From assembly GCA_025200525.1 (NCBI GenBank), contig JANUSC010000382.1:62001-126000 (forward strand): a stretch of DNA of 64,000 bases, read 5' to 3'. Numbering within the stretch: the stretch's first letter is position 1; the number at the start of each line of letters is the position of its first letter. Position numbers and translations under genes: made by a program. Positions 23,080 through 34,400 of the stretch are shown in pieces. The notes under the pieces were generated by a model. The model saw only the letters and a program-made list of their open reading frames with translations. It ran no database searches and was not told the DNA's origin. This DNA comes from Camellia lanceoleosa (taxonomy: Eukaryota > Streptophyta > Magnoliopsida > Ericales > Theaceae).

Positions 23080-23652
23080 ATGTGGAAGCTCTTCGTGGAT
23101 GGAGCATCCAACCGGCATGGAGCAGGACTCCGCATAGTCCTCATCTCTCCAGGCGTCCTAGTAGTGGAGCAAGCAGTCAACCTGGGCTTCCCAGCATCAA
23201 ACAACGAAGCAAAGTATGAAGCGCTTCTTGCAGGCCTCAAATCAGCATTATACATGAAGGCCACCGAACTAATGGTTTACAGCGACTCGCAGCTGGTGGT
23301 AAACCAAATTTCAGGTGACTACGAAGCAATGGATGACAGGATGGCTAAGTACCAAGAGTTGGTCAGAACAGAGATCAAGAAATTTGAAGTAGTGCGGATA
23401 GAACAAATCGGCAGGAAGGAAAACAGCAGAGCAGATGAACTAGCAGGCTTTGCTTCAATGACGGATACTTCCATCCCTCATCCATTATTGATCGACTACT
23501 TGCCTAGACCAAGCATTGAAGACCCAGAAGCAGAAGAGGTATGTTGCACCGACCTAGGCCTCTCTTGGATGGATCCCATCATCCTGTTCTTAAAAGACGG
23601 CGTCTTACCGGAAGAAAAGAAAGAAGCCAATAGAATTAGAGCAAAGTCATAG
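23080..23652 (+). pseudogene. Archaeal-type RNase H (aRH) domain of element D
   Basis: Starts [16 protein letters not shown] (catalytic D at residue 7), then [21 protein letters not shown] (E), [20 protein letters not shown] (D), and [15 protein letters not shown]. These are the motifs of the second, archaeal or plant-like RNase H that Tat elements place between the first RNase H and integrase. The domain itself is open and keeps its catalytic residues. The tail [26 protein letters not shown] is the usual linker to integrase. It ends with a stop at 23650-23652. Confidence 0.88.
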
Positions 23653-24804
23653 AAATTTTGGCTCTCCCATTCTATGGCATTATACAAAAAGTCATTCTCA
23701 GGACCGTATCTAAAGTGTGTTCACCCCAGCAAAATGGAAGCATTCTTGTTCGAAATACATGAGAGCGTATGCGGAAGCCATCAAGGGGGAAGGTCATTAG
23801 CATATAGGGCAATCTCGCAAGGATATTGGTGGCCTTACATGCAAGCAGACTCAGAGAAATATGTGAAGAAGTGCGAGAAGTATTAAAAGTTCTCACACCA
23901 AATACATTAACCTACCAGAGAACTTCTACCCTTAACCAGCCCATGGCCCTTCGCAATGTGGGGCTTGGACATAGTAGAACCACTTCCAACAGCACCAGGC
24001 AACAGGAAGTTCTTTCTTGCAGCAACCGACTACTTCACAAAGTGGGTGGAGGCAGAAGCCTTAGCGTCAATCAAGGAAAAAGACGTGAAGAAGTTCGTCT
24101 GGCAGAACATCATCACTCGGTTTGGCATACCAAAAGCCCTAATATCAGACAACGGCACTCAGTTTGACGGCAGAATCTTTAGAGGCTTTTGTAAAGAGTA
24201 CAAGATAGAGTTCTACAATTCTACACCGGCATATCCCCAAGCAAATGGTTAGGCAGAAGCATCAAACAAGGTCATCTTGGATGGATTGAAAAAAAGGCTA
24301 GAGAAAGCCAAAGGCAAGTGGGCAGAAGAGCTTCCTCATGTTTTATGGGCTTACCGCACCACACCTCGGCGGTCAACAAGAAAAACTCCATTTTCCTTAG
24401 CCTATGGTATAGAGGCAGTAATCCCACTAGAAGTTGACCTCCCCACAATTCGAAGTGAGAATTTTGTTCCTGACTTAAATGGCGAAGCCATAACATTGGA
24501 GCTCGACCTTGCAGAGGAAAGAAGAGACAGAGCACTGGTTCACATTGCCTCATACCAACAAGAGTTATCCAGGAAATACAACAAAACAGTGCATCCAAGG
24601 CAATTCAAGATCGGAGATTGGGTGCTGCGCAAAGTGATGGGAAACACCATGGTACCGGGGGATGGCAAGTTAGGGCCTAATTGGGAAGGACCTTACAAAG
24701 TGGTTGGACTAGCAGGCAAAGGGGTATACCACTTAGAAGATGAGGACGGAAAGACAATTCCCAGGCCATGGAATACTGCCAATCTCAAGTTATTTTATTT
24801 TTAG
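23653..24804 (+). pseudogene. int: Integrase of element D
   Basis: The zinc finger region is HESVCGSHQGGRSLAYRAIS followed by YVKKCEKY (23750-23886). Two in-frame TAA codons (23884-23886, 23908-23910) interrupt it. The core has MWGLDIVEPLP (first D), ISDNGTQFDG (second D) and, after a TAG at 24250-24252, AEASNKVILDGLKKR with the catalytic E. The C-terminal part has LPHVLWAYRTTPRRSTRKTP, FSLAYGIEAVIPLEV, GDWVLRKV, GPNWEGPYKV and NTANLKLFYF up to the stop at 24802-24804. This is a complete Tat-type integrase in outline, without a chromodomain as expected for the lineage, but dead because of the stops. Confidence 0.9.
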
Positions 24805-24949
24805 CTTTTTTTTCTTTAAGTATGTGTAATTTTTTTCCTTTCTCAATGAAACAAGTAGTTTCTTTTCAGTATAGACGTTTCCTTCTGTAAAAGTTTGTTT
24901 TAATAAGTTAGGTGAGTTAGGGGTATTAAAAATACAGTTGGCCGGAATA

Positions 24950-25385
24950 ACCAACTGCAACCCTTCCTAAGCCCAAGATAAGGATCCAGGCTGCAAGACG
25001 TTTGGTCGGAATAACCAAACATTTTATTCTAGGTTGGCTAGAAAAACCAACTTAGAGATTGGCTGGATTAAACCAACACCCTTCCTAAGCCCAGGATAAG
25101 GATCTAGGCTGCAGGACGTTTGGTCGGAATAACCAAACATTTTATTCTAGGTTGGCCGGAAAAACCAACTTAGAAGTTGGCTGGATTAAACCAACTCTTA
25201 GTACTCTTTAGCCGAAGCAAGGGTATAGGCTGAAGAGTGATTGGCTGGATTAAACCAACTCTTATTACTCTTCAGCCGAAGTAAGGGTATAGGCTAAAGA
25301 ATGGTTGGCTGGATTAAACCAACTCTTAGTACTCTTCAGCCGAAGTGGGGATATCAGCTAAAGAGTGGTTGGCTGGTATGGCCAG
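24950..25385 (+). repeat. Tandem repeats in the 3' region of element D
   Basis: Two copies of an about 118-bp unit (24955-25075, 25076-25193) share CCTAAGCCCA, GGTCGGAATAACCAAACATT and TTGGCTGGATTAAACCAAC. About three copies of an about 70-bp unit follow (25180-25385), containing TACTCTTCAGCCGAAG and GGTTGGCTGGATTAAACC. The shared GGTTGGCTGGATTAAACC core links the two units. Such arrays directly downstream of integrase are typical of Tat elements. Confidence 0.85.
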
Positions 25386-25519
25386 TCTGATTATAAGATT
25401 AAGACCGGGATGAACTATCTCGGCAAGAGAATGCACTACATCCAAGACTTCAGTCAGAAAGTAAAATACAAGTATGGAGTTCAACCGAATTAAAAGTTGA
25501 AACAAAAAAACAGATTTCA

Positions 25520-27621
25520 TTAAAAATTCAGAGCAAGTACAAAAGGTGGGGCCTTAGCCCGGTCACAATTTCTTTCCAAAAGCAAAGGAAAAAAGAAGAA
25601 AGTTACAAAGTCAGTTAAACAAATCATCGAGATCGACATCGATATCAACCCGGAGCCGGTTTCGGCAGAATGCGGTCTCGTTTGGGAGCTTCGGTCTCGA
25701 TGAGTAGCTTCGTTGGTCGTCTTCGACCATTGGCTCCAACCGGCCCGATCGGCAGGATCATTGACAGCCAGAGTATCATTTGGCACGACTTCTTCTTCAT
25801 CAATATCTGGGTCCTCGAGAAAATGTTTTGAAGGCGGCGACATATTCCGTCATAGAGCTTGGAATGAAGTATCTTGGGAGTGTTGAAGACCTCGGTCTCT
25901 AGACCGTGACCGAAGCTGCTCTGACCGCCCTCAACCGCGCGAAGAAGAGATCATGGCGACTTCACATTGTTTAATGTAAGTCGCCTCCCCCTCCTTGAAA
26001 CCCCGCAGCTCGGTGTCATCAGCACTCTTCTTCAGCTACTCTATCTCGGCGTGTTTCTTACCTTCAAGTTTTGGAAGTTAGCGCAGATATTTGTCTTTAT
26101 AGCTGCGACTTTTTGTTTTTCTGCTTGGCCGAGCTAACAAGTCTGGTCGACGACCGTTCTCGGATTTTAGCTCGGCTATTTCTTGCTGGCTTGTTCTAGC
26201 TCGGTAGTCTTTTACATCACTTGACGAGCACGCCTTGTAGTCTTACGAAGTTCAAGCACATGCTTGTGAGCGATGTGGCTCTTCTACATGGCCTGCAAAA
26301 GAAGGGGGAGGCTTGTAATCAAACCAAGATAAAAGTTGCGCAAATTAGAAAGGTTAAACTGAAGGAGCTACTTACAAGCACCATGGATTTCGTGGCCGAG
26401 CAGATGGCCCTTAGTTCGGTTAGATGGCTGTGGTGCTCCATGTCTGCTGGAAGGTAGACACTCTTGGCAAGGTTGAATGCCATTAAGTGGTCTTTTTCAG
26501 CGACCACTGAGTCAGTGTCCTGAACATCTCGGTTTTGAAATAAAAGTTTGGGTGCCCACTTGGAGGAGCTGGCTTGGTCGGAGCGCTCCAGTTGCAGGCT
26601 CGGTGGAGGGCTTGGTAGAAGAGTGGTTTCGTCCTCATCAACGAGGCGTTGCTCGGTTGTGGTAGTCCGGGCACGCTTGCTGGGGCGTGATGAGGAGGGC
26701 TGTTGAGATGGAAGGGCCACCACGGTTTCCTGAGTCTGGTTTGGTGGTAGTACCTCGGCTCGGTTTGTTTCAGTCAAAAGGGCCTTCACTCTATTCCTTT
26801 TTGTCATCTCTTCTTCAGCAGTCAGAGGGACTAGATTGATTTGGGGCAAGGTTGGATCCGGTTCAGGAGCGTCTTCAAGCAAGAAATCTGTTACTTTGGC
26901 TTTTCGTAGACTACTGTATCTGTACGTCGGTTCAAAATTCAGTAACTTGGCCCAACTTCTTTCAGGGTATCGTAGTGCTGCGCGAAGTGTGGTTAGGTTA
27001 GAATGGCGTATAATGACTTAAGGTGGGCGAATCTATATAAAGAAGACAAGCTGTTAGTTCGATTCAAAAATAGAAAATGAAATAAAGAGGCATGCAAAAT
27101 AGCGAAGTGATATCTGGGGTTCCTTTGTCCCGATTTATTCTCGACACAGGATCCAGGCTTGGTGATCTTCAAAATTCCCAGATACCCAGAAAAATCATCA
27201 TCGTTCAAGTCTTTATCCGGTGTATCCTTTCTGATTTTCTCTCGGCGTGATTCTTAGATAATAGACCCACCATCTTCTTTTGATCCTATAGATCTTGATG
27301 GAAGAGTTCGGCTAAGCCGAGGTTAATGCCAGCACGACGATTTAGTTCGGCTATACCATTTATTATACGGTATGAGTTTGTGGAAAGCTGGGTTGGGCAT
27401 ATCCTAGTTTGCCTAAGAAATTCACAAAGCAAGGATTGAACAGGAAATCTTAGACCGGTTTCTATTATGGATAGAAGGGTAAAAGGTACAAAGCCCTGGT
27501 TTCCCCATGGTGTGATATCTTGATCGGCTAGGGTGAGGTGAACATCGTCAGGGATGTTATAATCCTTTCGGAATTCAGCCATTCCACCAGGTGTGTTCAC
27601 TAAAAACCTATACTTCCCCAT
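25520..27621 (-). pseudogene. Antisense ORF region of element D (Transposase_28/Tat aORF-like)
   Basis: The minus strand from 27621 reads MGKYRFLVNTPGGMAEFRKD, then YNIPDDVHLTLAD, GFVPFTLLSIIETGLRFPVQ, LLCEFLRQTRICPTQLSTNS and YRIINGIAELNRR (to 27286). This pattern resembles the 'putative gypsy type transposon' (PF04195, Transposase_28) domain reported in antisense ORFs of Tat elements. A middle part at 26882-26319 has a Ser/Pro/Thr-rich, basic region (RPSKRARTTTTEQR) and ends with a good splice donor (CTT|GTAAGT at about 26375). Further left a stop-broken coiled-coil-like segment (HIAHKHVLELRKTTRRARQ, about 26285-26220) and an acidic piece (25843-25700) follow. Function unknown. It is decayed but unmistakably once coding and opposite to pol. 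Confidence 0.7.
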
Positions 27622-28670
27622 TTATGTTTTAAAGTTATGTATAAATTAAAGCCGAGTGTTAGCTCGATTAGAAGATTGTCTTGAGTAACTTCGGTTGGCG
27701 TTCAAAGGAGTGCACAGGCAACCTAAGTGCGCAAAGTGAAAAACAAAGGTGTTAAGCACAGATCGTTGGACCGTGCTAAAAGAAATAAAGACAAGATAAG
27801 TGTAGTCCTAGCTCGACTATGCGTAATGCTGTGGATCATAGCCCGATTTGTGCAAGTTGTATGTTATCTCGGTTTGTGTAAATTGTTTGTTATCTCGGTT
27901 TGCATGGGGTTTTTAGCCGGTTGAGCTTCTAGGGCGACTTTCTTAGTTCGGTCTAAACTAAGAAATTTGGTTTAGCCCCAAGATATAGCTCGATGGGGAT
28001 TAGGGCTTTCAAGCACACTATTATTGTGAGCGTATGCAGTTGATAGCCATTTGGGTAAAACAAAAGGAGGTTTTACTTATTGAAACTAGTGGCATGACAT
28101 GAAGTGTTAGTTCGGTTGGCTAGTCTGGCTAGATTGACATCCACTACAAACAACTTCCTAGTTCGATTATATTATGATTTTGGATCAAAACAAGTGTTTC
28201 TCATATTATTTCTTGAATCAGAATGGTTCTATTACTAAGTTTTTGCAGAAAACACAAAGCTAAGCAGAAAATGGAAGCAGACATAGTATGTTTTGAAAAA
28301 CATGTAATGTATTGCAAAAAAGGTGCAAAATCAACCAAAAGGAGTTAGAAGGTTGAGTTACTTACCAGATTATGGCAGAAAAATCGAAGATGGAAGCAAT
28401 GACAGTGAAGAACACGAACTCAGCAAAATGAAGGGTTGAAGAAATAGAGACGAAAGAGAGAGAAGGAATAGTGTGAGAATGATTCAAAATGCTAGGGTTT
28501 GTTTTGTGAAAGAGAAAGGACAAAAAAGGGCGGGACTGTTCAAAAAACGCGAGATACGAAGACGGCGTGATTTGCCTCCAACCAATAAGAGTATGCCACG
28601 TGTCATTGGAATAAGAAGCGATTCAGTTGCTGTGATTGAAGAGACGTTTTGGCCGAACAGGTACAGCCCG
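27622..28670. other. Region of element D upstream of the antisense ORF
   Basis: About 1 kb with no supported gene on either strand. The sequence repeatedly contains short TAGCTCGGTT- or TCGGTTTG-like motifs (27650-27960). It could hold the antisense ORF promoter and 5' leader, but no specific site could be assigned. Confidence 0.4.
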
Positions 28671-28675
28671 GTGTG

Positions 28676-29035
28676 AGTTTAGCTCGGCTGGAAAGGCTAA
28701 AAGGGTTTTCTAGCTCGGCTGGAAAGGATTAAAAATTTAGCTCAGCTGGAAAGGCTAAAAGAGTTTTTAGCTCGGCTGGAAAAGCTTAAAAGCTTAGCTC
28801 GGCTGGTAGGCAAAGTAATCCCTATCATGCTGCACAGATGGAATTAAGGGGCAATTGAGAGGGTAATTTATATGAAATTTGGGCGAAATGGGTAATGGGC
28901 GTTATGGACCAACAAGTCGAAGGGTGAGTAAAAGGTCAAAAAGTTGCTCCAGTCCGCAAGAGGTGTAAAGTTACTCCGGTCCGCGAGAAGCTTGAAGTTA
29001 CTCTGGTCCCAAAGAGCTTACAGGTGAGTTCGGTT
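28676..29035 (+). repeat. Two short tandem arrays upstream of the LTR of element D
   Basis: 28676-28805 has about five copies of a 30-33 bp unit with TTAGCTCGGCTGGAAAGGCT. 28930-29030 has three copies of an about 30-bp unit with AAAGTTACTCCGGTCCGCGAGA. They add to the array downstream of integrase, so the 3' region of D has at least three independent tandem expansions. Confidence 0.8.
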
Positions 29036-29250
29036 GTCACGCACAAAGTTATACCGGCCGGGACCGGAGTATTGGTTATACCGGTCAAGACATACCATGG
29101 TCAAACGTTGGGAGAGCCGAAGTAAGAGCAGGGAATATGAAGAGCCGAGCTAAAGTTATCTCGGTCTAATCTGCGGCTAAGCATAGCCATGCTTACCTCG
29201 GTCATACTGAAGTCTGACCATAGTAAAACCATCTCACTTGGTTTATGCAG

Positions 29251-29258
29251 TAAGGGGG
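29251..29258 (+). other. Polypurine tract of element D
   Basis: TAAGGGGG immediately precedes the LTR start TGTTGAAGGA. Position and composition fit the plus-strand primer. Confidence 0.65.
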
Positions 29259-29585
29259 TGTTGAAGGATAAGCATTATCTTTCAGGAGTATGAATCCTAC
29301 GAGGACTCTATATGGAGGAGTAAAAGTCCTACTAGGATTGTGCCACACGGAACCTACAAAAGCTCACAAACATCACCTATGGACAGGTAACATAACTTTG
29401 ATTTCTAAATACACAGAGCTTTTGTCTTCTTGTCTAATTTGCTGACTTAGACATCGGAGAGGTTTCCGGCACACACCCGTCGGCTAGCTCACGTTTGTGT
29501 TTTTAGGGAGTGAAACGACGACGCACGGAGGAGCACAGACTTGATCAATAGGATTATACGAAAAGGTTTATTTCTTTCCCGTACA
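29259..29585 (+). repeat. 3' LTR of element D (327 bp)
   Basis: Begins TGTTGAAGGATAAGC and ends TTTCCCGTACA, giving TG..CA termini. It is directly followed by GAGCT, then CAAATGGAGAAG, which is element C LTR sequence (intact copy GAGATCAAATGG at about 37349). GAGCT is thus a candidate 5-bp target duplication with one mismatch to the empty site. The LTR is short compared with that of element A. Confidence 0.75.
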
Positions 29586-30419
29586 GAGCTCAAATGGAGA
29601 AGATGAAGAAATTCAAAGTGCTCCAAATCAACAATTTCTCGGATCAAAATGTAGCCCTCGACGATCAATACACTTTTTACAAAGGCACCAAGGGAGTGGA
29701 ACACTCTAACTAGATCAAACCCTAGAGAGAAGGGAGATACTAGAGAGAGAAGCTCTCAAAAGTGTTTTTAGAAAGTAAGAGAGAGAGAGAGTGAATGTAA
29801 AAAGTGATTTAAAAATGCCTAGCTGCCAACTGATATACGACACTCCCGCTCTAGCGGAGAATATAACGCTCGAGCGTCAAGCACAAAAATCTGGACACGC
29901 TCGAGCGCAAGAAGGCCCGCTCGAGCGCCAAGACACAAGAATAAAATACATCCGCTCGAGCGCGAAAACCAGTCCGCTCAAGCGTAGATTTCCCCCTCCC
30001 AAGACTTTTACAGACAAGGCACTACCCGCTCGAGCGCCAACATATCCGCCCGAGCGCGACCTACTCGAGCGTAAAGAAACCCGCTCGAGCGTGAAAAACA
30101 CACCTGCAGAAGTTTTGCAAAGGCACGAAATACTGGGAGTGTGTAAACCCCACTCGAGCGCAAGAAGGCCCGCTCGAGCGGACAACCAAAAACCAAACTC
30201 CGCTCGAGCGCAGAATGACCCGCTCGAGCGTAACACCAAAAACCTAGGCAACTACACTTGAGACCAAAACTTAACCTACCTGTTCGAAATACGCCCAACA
30301 CATCCTAAAACTCAAACATAAGGAATTAAAGGATGATAACAAGGTATACAACCACCAACTCCACGGAACCAAAGTCCGGAGTACAACAAATACAGAAAGG
30401 GAAAACTGGAATTGCTATA
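29586..30419 (-). repeat. Left LTR of element C, fragment 2
   Basis: Matches 37350-38178 of the right LTR (CAAATGGAGAAGATGAAGAA, and onward) and ends GGAAT.GCTATA next to the polypurine tract of C. Together with 21908-22305 it forms the 3' LTR of C, interrupted by element D. Confidence 0.9.
29865..30235. repeat. Array of CGCTCGAGCG palindromes in the LTR of element C (left copy)
   Basis: About 13 exact or one-off copies of the 10-bp palindrome CGCTCGAGCG at irregular spacing (roughly 14-70 bp), for example near 29868, 29899, 29917, 29951, 30028, 30080, 30170, 30201 and 30220. The right LTR has the same arrangement at about 37630-37992. The open frames over these arrays on both strands result from the absence of stops in the motif. 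A protein- or methylation-related role in the U3 region is possible but unproven. Confidence 0.8.
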
Positions 30420-30420
30420 A

Positions 30421-30436
30421 CCTTCCCCCCTTAAAG
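30421..30436 (-). other. Polypurine tract of element C
   Basis: The minus strand reads TTTAAGGGGGGAAGG just before the LTR start. GGGGACGAAATTCTTTAAGG upstream is the conserved setting of this tract in plant gypsy elements. Confidence 0.85.
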
Positions 30437-30822
30437 AATTTCGTCCCCGAAATTAAATACAAGTTTTTCAAAAACAAGATTTTCTCAATTCCCAACATTA
30501 TTACAATGCGAAATTCAACAACTCGACCCATTACCGGTCATCTCATCTCTTTTCAAGAGGCAAATTACAACATTTCTCACAATATGCATGATAGATATGC
30601 ATTCCCTGAAATTCCACATTGCACAATTCTATATCATATTCAATATTCACGATATGTTTTCATTTCTACAATACATTCAACATATGCAATGTTACGTTAA
30701 ACTTCCATTTCAAGGAAAGTTTCAAAATACTTCCATTAACCAAAACATATACCATGTTTTACAACTTAAGACATATAAAATGCTCTTAAAGTTCAACAAT
30801 ATTTCAAAATCTCAATACATGA

Positions 30823-32133
30823 TTATGCATCAACAAACATGTTCGGATATTTCTCACGGACCTCTAACTCACATTCCCAAGTGGCTTCTTCCACTTCGTG
30901 ATGCTTCCACAAAACCTTTACCAAAGGAATAGTCTTGCCCCGTAAGACTTGATCCCGCCTATCCAAGACCCGAACTGGTCTCTCCTCATACGAGGCATCC
31001 TCATCTACCTCTAAGTCGGTCCAATCCAACACGTGTAATGGATCCGGCTCGTACTTCTGAAGCACACTAACATGAAAGACGTCATGAACCCCGGACAACT
31101 GCGGTGGCAAAGCCAAACGATAAGCAATCTCCTCAATCCTCTCAAGGATCTCAAAGGGACCGATAAACCGAGGGGATAACTTCCCACTCTTCCCAAACCT
31201 CATCAAACCTCGCATCGGTGATATTTTCAAGAAAACATGATCACTCGTTTCAAATGCCAAAGGCCTCCTCCTACGGTCGGTATAACTCTTTTGGTGACTC
31301 TGGGCTGTAACAAGCCTCCTATGGATAAGCTCAACTTTCTCCGTCGTGTCCCTCACCAACTCCAGGCCCAACAAAGGTGCATCACCCACCTCGGCCCAAC
31401 AAACTGGAGACCTACAAGGTCGGCCATACAAGGCCCCAAACGGTGCCATACCGATGCTCGACTGAAAACTGTTGTTGTAGGAAAACTCCACCAAGGGTAA
31501 GTGCCTCTCCCACGTCCCACTAAAGTCAAGGACACAACCTCGAAGCATATCCTCAAGGATCTGGATAGAACGCTCGGACTGCCCGTCAGTCTGAGGATGA
31601 TAAGTCGTACTAAAGGTCAACTTAGTATCCAAGGCACTCTGCAAACTCTGCCACAATCTAGCAGTAAAACGAGGGTCTCTGTCCGAGACGATCGTCACTG
31701 GGACCCCGTGCAACCTCACCGTGTCTCGAATATAGAAGTCGGCCAGAAAATCTACCGAATCTCTCACACGCATAGGGATAAAGTGCGCCGACTTAGTCAA
31801 TCTGTCTACAACCACCCAAATAGCATCACTACCCCGCTGAGTCCTCGGAAGACCTACAACGAAATCCATAGTGACATGCTCTCACTTCCACTCAGCAATA
31901 GGCAAGGGTTGTAACAAACCCGCTGGCCTCTGATGCTTGGCCTTCACTTGCTGACAAGTGAGGCACTTAGACACAAACACTGCCACATCCTTCTTCATAC
32001 CCCGCCACCAAAACTGGCAACCCAAATCTCGATACATCTTAGTGCCTCCCGGATACACCATAAGGCGTGAATGGTGAAACTCTCGGAGTACCTCCTCTCG
32101 ACAAGACTCCGGCACAAACAAACGGTCTCGGTA
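30823..32133 (-). pseudogene. int: Integrase with chromodomain, element C
   Basis: Zinc finger part FHHSRLMVYPGGTKMYRDLG with SKCLTCQQVK (32090-31930); the second histidine position appears to be tyrosine (VYPG instead of the usual VHPG). The core MDFVVGLPRTQRGSDAIWVV, VSDRDPRF and YHPQTDGQSERSIQILEDML supply the D, D and E. The C-terminal part has GKLSPRFIGPFEILERI, then VFHVSVLQKYEPDPLHVLDW, then the chromodomain-like VKVLWKHHEVEEATWECELE ending ..KYPNMFVDA at 30823. In-frame TGA codons at 32134-32136 and 31882-31884 interrupt it. The chromodomain is thought to steer integration to marked chromatin in this clade. Confidence 0.9.
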
Positions 32134-32160
32134 TCACACACTCTGGTCGGGATACACAGA

Positions 32161-33672
32161 CTAACCCTTCTCAACTTTCCCACTGGAGATCTTCTCTCGA
32201 AGGGATTCTACCTCAAGGTCACCTCGCTGTGCCTCTAACACTCGACTCACAAGTGTAGGCTGTGCAACAACGGAAGACAAGGTCGCAGCCTCGGCAGATT
32301 CGCCCAAAAGCAAATCGAACTCGCCAAGTGCCCCCAACATCTCCCACTCCCGGATGGCTACACAAGCTACATCACTAATGGATTTTCTGCTAAGGGCATC
32401 GGCCACAACATTGGCCTTCCCCGGGTGATAGTGCAACTCAAAATCATAGTCCTCAATGAATTCCATCCACCTTCTCTGCCTTAAATTCAAGTCTCTCTGT
32501 GTGAACAGATACTTCAAACTCTTATGGTCCGAGAACACCTCGAACCTCTCACCATAAAGGTAGTGCCTCCAAATCTTCAAGGCAAAGATCACTGCTGCTA
32601 ACTCTAGGTCATGTGTAGGGTAATTCTTCTCGTGTATTTTCAACTGACGTGAGCCATAAGCTACCACTTTCCCCTCTTGCATCAACACACAACCCAAACA
32701 CTCTCGTGAGGCATCACAATAAACCGCATAACCCAACCCTCTCTTCGGAATAATCAAGACCGAAGCGGTGGTCAATCTAATCTTCGACTCTTGGAACGAC
32801 TTTTCACAAGTCTCACTCCATACAAACTTGACCCTTTTCCGCGTCAACCTAGTCAACGGCGAAGCTAGCCTGGAGAAATCTTTCACAAACCGGCGGTAAT
32901 ACCCAGCTAATCCCAGAAAACTGCGGATCTCAAAAACACTCTTAGGCTGTGCCCAATCTTGCACTGCCTCGACCTTGGATGTATCTACAGACACCCCTTT
33001 CCCAGATACCACATGGCCTAAGAACTTGACTTCTCCTAGCCAGAACTCGCACTTCCCAAACTTGGCATACAGCCTATGGGCTCTGAGCAACTCAAGCACC
33101 ACTCTCAAGTGTCCCTCGTGCTCCTCCTCCGAAGGTGAATAAATCAGAATGTCGTCCACGAAAATGACCACAAATCGATCTAAGAATTCCCGGAAGATCT
33201 GGTTCATCAAGTCCATAAAGACTGCCGGTGCATTGGTGAGCCCAAAATGCATCACCAGAAACTCATAGTGGCCATACCGCGTACGAAATGCCGTCTTCGG
33301 AATATCCACCCCCCTGACCCTCAACTGGTGGTAACCCGATCTCAAGTCTATCTTAGAGAAACAACGGGAACCCTTCAACTGGTCAAACAAATCATCTATA
33401 CGGGGCATAGGGTACTTATTCTTAACCGTAGCCCGATTCAACTTCTGGTAATCGATACAAAGTCTTAAGGCACCATCTTTCTTTTTAGCATAGAGGGCCG
33501 GTGCTCCCCACGGTGAAACACTAGGGCGAATGAAGCCCTTATCTAGCAATTCCTGGAGCTGAATCTTCAACTCACTCAACTCGGCTGGGGCAAAACGATA
33601 AGGTGCCATAGAAATCGGCGCTGTGCTGGGCACTAAATCAATAGAGAACTCGATCTCTCGGTGAGGTGGCAA
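32161..33672 (-). pseudogene. Reverse transcriptase and RNase H of element C
   Basis: A 503-codon frame. RT motifs: [19 protein letters not shown] (residues 61-79), [13 protein letters not shown] (87-99), [13 protein letters not shown] (105-117), [14 protein letters not shown] (137-150, with H where P is usual) and active-site FVDDILIYS (171-179). RNase H motifs: [16 protein letters not shown] (D at about 320), [18 protein letters not shown] (E), [20 protein letters not shown] (D) and [16 protein letters not shown]. The frame ends at a TAG (32161-32163) before integrase. Catalytic residues remain, but the downstream stops prevent a full polyprotein. Confidence 0.93.
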
Positions 33673-33689
33673 ACTAACGAGATCCTTGG

Positions 33690-34400
33690 GAAAAAATCCG
33701 AATACTCACAAACCACTCTCGGTAATACAATCTGGGTCTCATCACACTCACCACTCATGAAGCTAGCTAGAAGACCACTAAGCTCACTCCGCCCTCGCGG
33801 ATCATACACCGGTGGTAACACACTACCAACCCGATCCCCCAAGAAATGGAAACACTCCCCGCTCAAGGTACATACTGTGACCCTCTGGTGGTAGCAATCG
33901 ATAACAGCCCGGTATGACGATAGCCAGTCTATACCCAAAATAACATCAAAACCCATCATGGGCATAACCACAAAAGGAAACGGAAGCCGACGATCAGAGA
34001 CCTCTATATCACAACCTCTACATCCGTGTTTCAAAATCAATTCACCCCCAACAGGTGATACAACACATATAGGAGATGCTAACTGTGCCAACTTCAATTC
34101 CAAAACAGATGCAAATGTAGCAGATACAAAGGAATGAGATGCACCCGTATCGATCAATACACTGGCAACCGAAGGTAAAACGTAAAGGTACCTCTCACAA
34201 CTGATGGAGTCGGTACTAGGTCCTACGCGGTAACAGCATACACGCGCCTTGTAGGCCCTGATCCACCTGCTCACCCCTAAGAGCATAAGATCACTGCCAG
34301 TTGGGATGACGAAGCTCCCGGATTGGCCCTCGAGGCCTGCACAGACTAAACTGGCTGAAAACTCTACGTCTGCCTGGAACCAGAAACTCCCGAAGTGGCA
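33690..34400 (-). pseudogene. Aspartic protease of element C
   Basis: ASVLIDTGASHSFVSATFA (about 34175-34120) contains the D-T-G active site. FDVILGIDWLSSYRAVIDC (about 33945-33890) is the conserved protease tail motif and VLPPVYDPRG a linker. The frame runs on to CEYSDFFP near 33700, after which a frameshift (about 33690) leads into the RT frame starting [14 protein letters not shown]. It would process the polyprotein. Confidence 0.85.

Larger units (their letters stand above)
22306..29585 (+). mobile_element. Element D: 5'-truncated Tat/Retand-like Ty3-gypsy retrotransposon
   Basis: It begins abruptly inside the polyprotein at the RT/RNase H connection (SDRLRPFFQALK) and continues through a degenerate RNase H, a second RNase H of archaeal type and integrase. 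It then has a 4.4-kb 3' region with tandem repeats and a large antisense ORF region, a polypurine tract and one LTR (29259-29585). The dual RNase H and the antisense ORF are hallmarks of the Tat lineage. The 5' LTR, gag, protease and RT are absent, and about 40 bp of the host LTR (equivalent to 37311-37350) are gone at the junction. A post-insertion deletion at the left edge is therefore likely. Stops and frameshifts are present throughout pol. Confidence 0.88.

Noticed and set aside
29791..30301. ORFs of up to 156 codons on both strands, also at 37554-38060
   Set aside because: They depend on the stop-free CGCTCGAGCG repeats inside LTRs.
30506..30932. Plus-strand ORFs in the 3' end of element C
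   Set aside because: Opposite to the integrase or in its 3' UTR; no motif and no supporting codon pattern.
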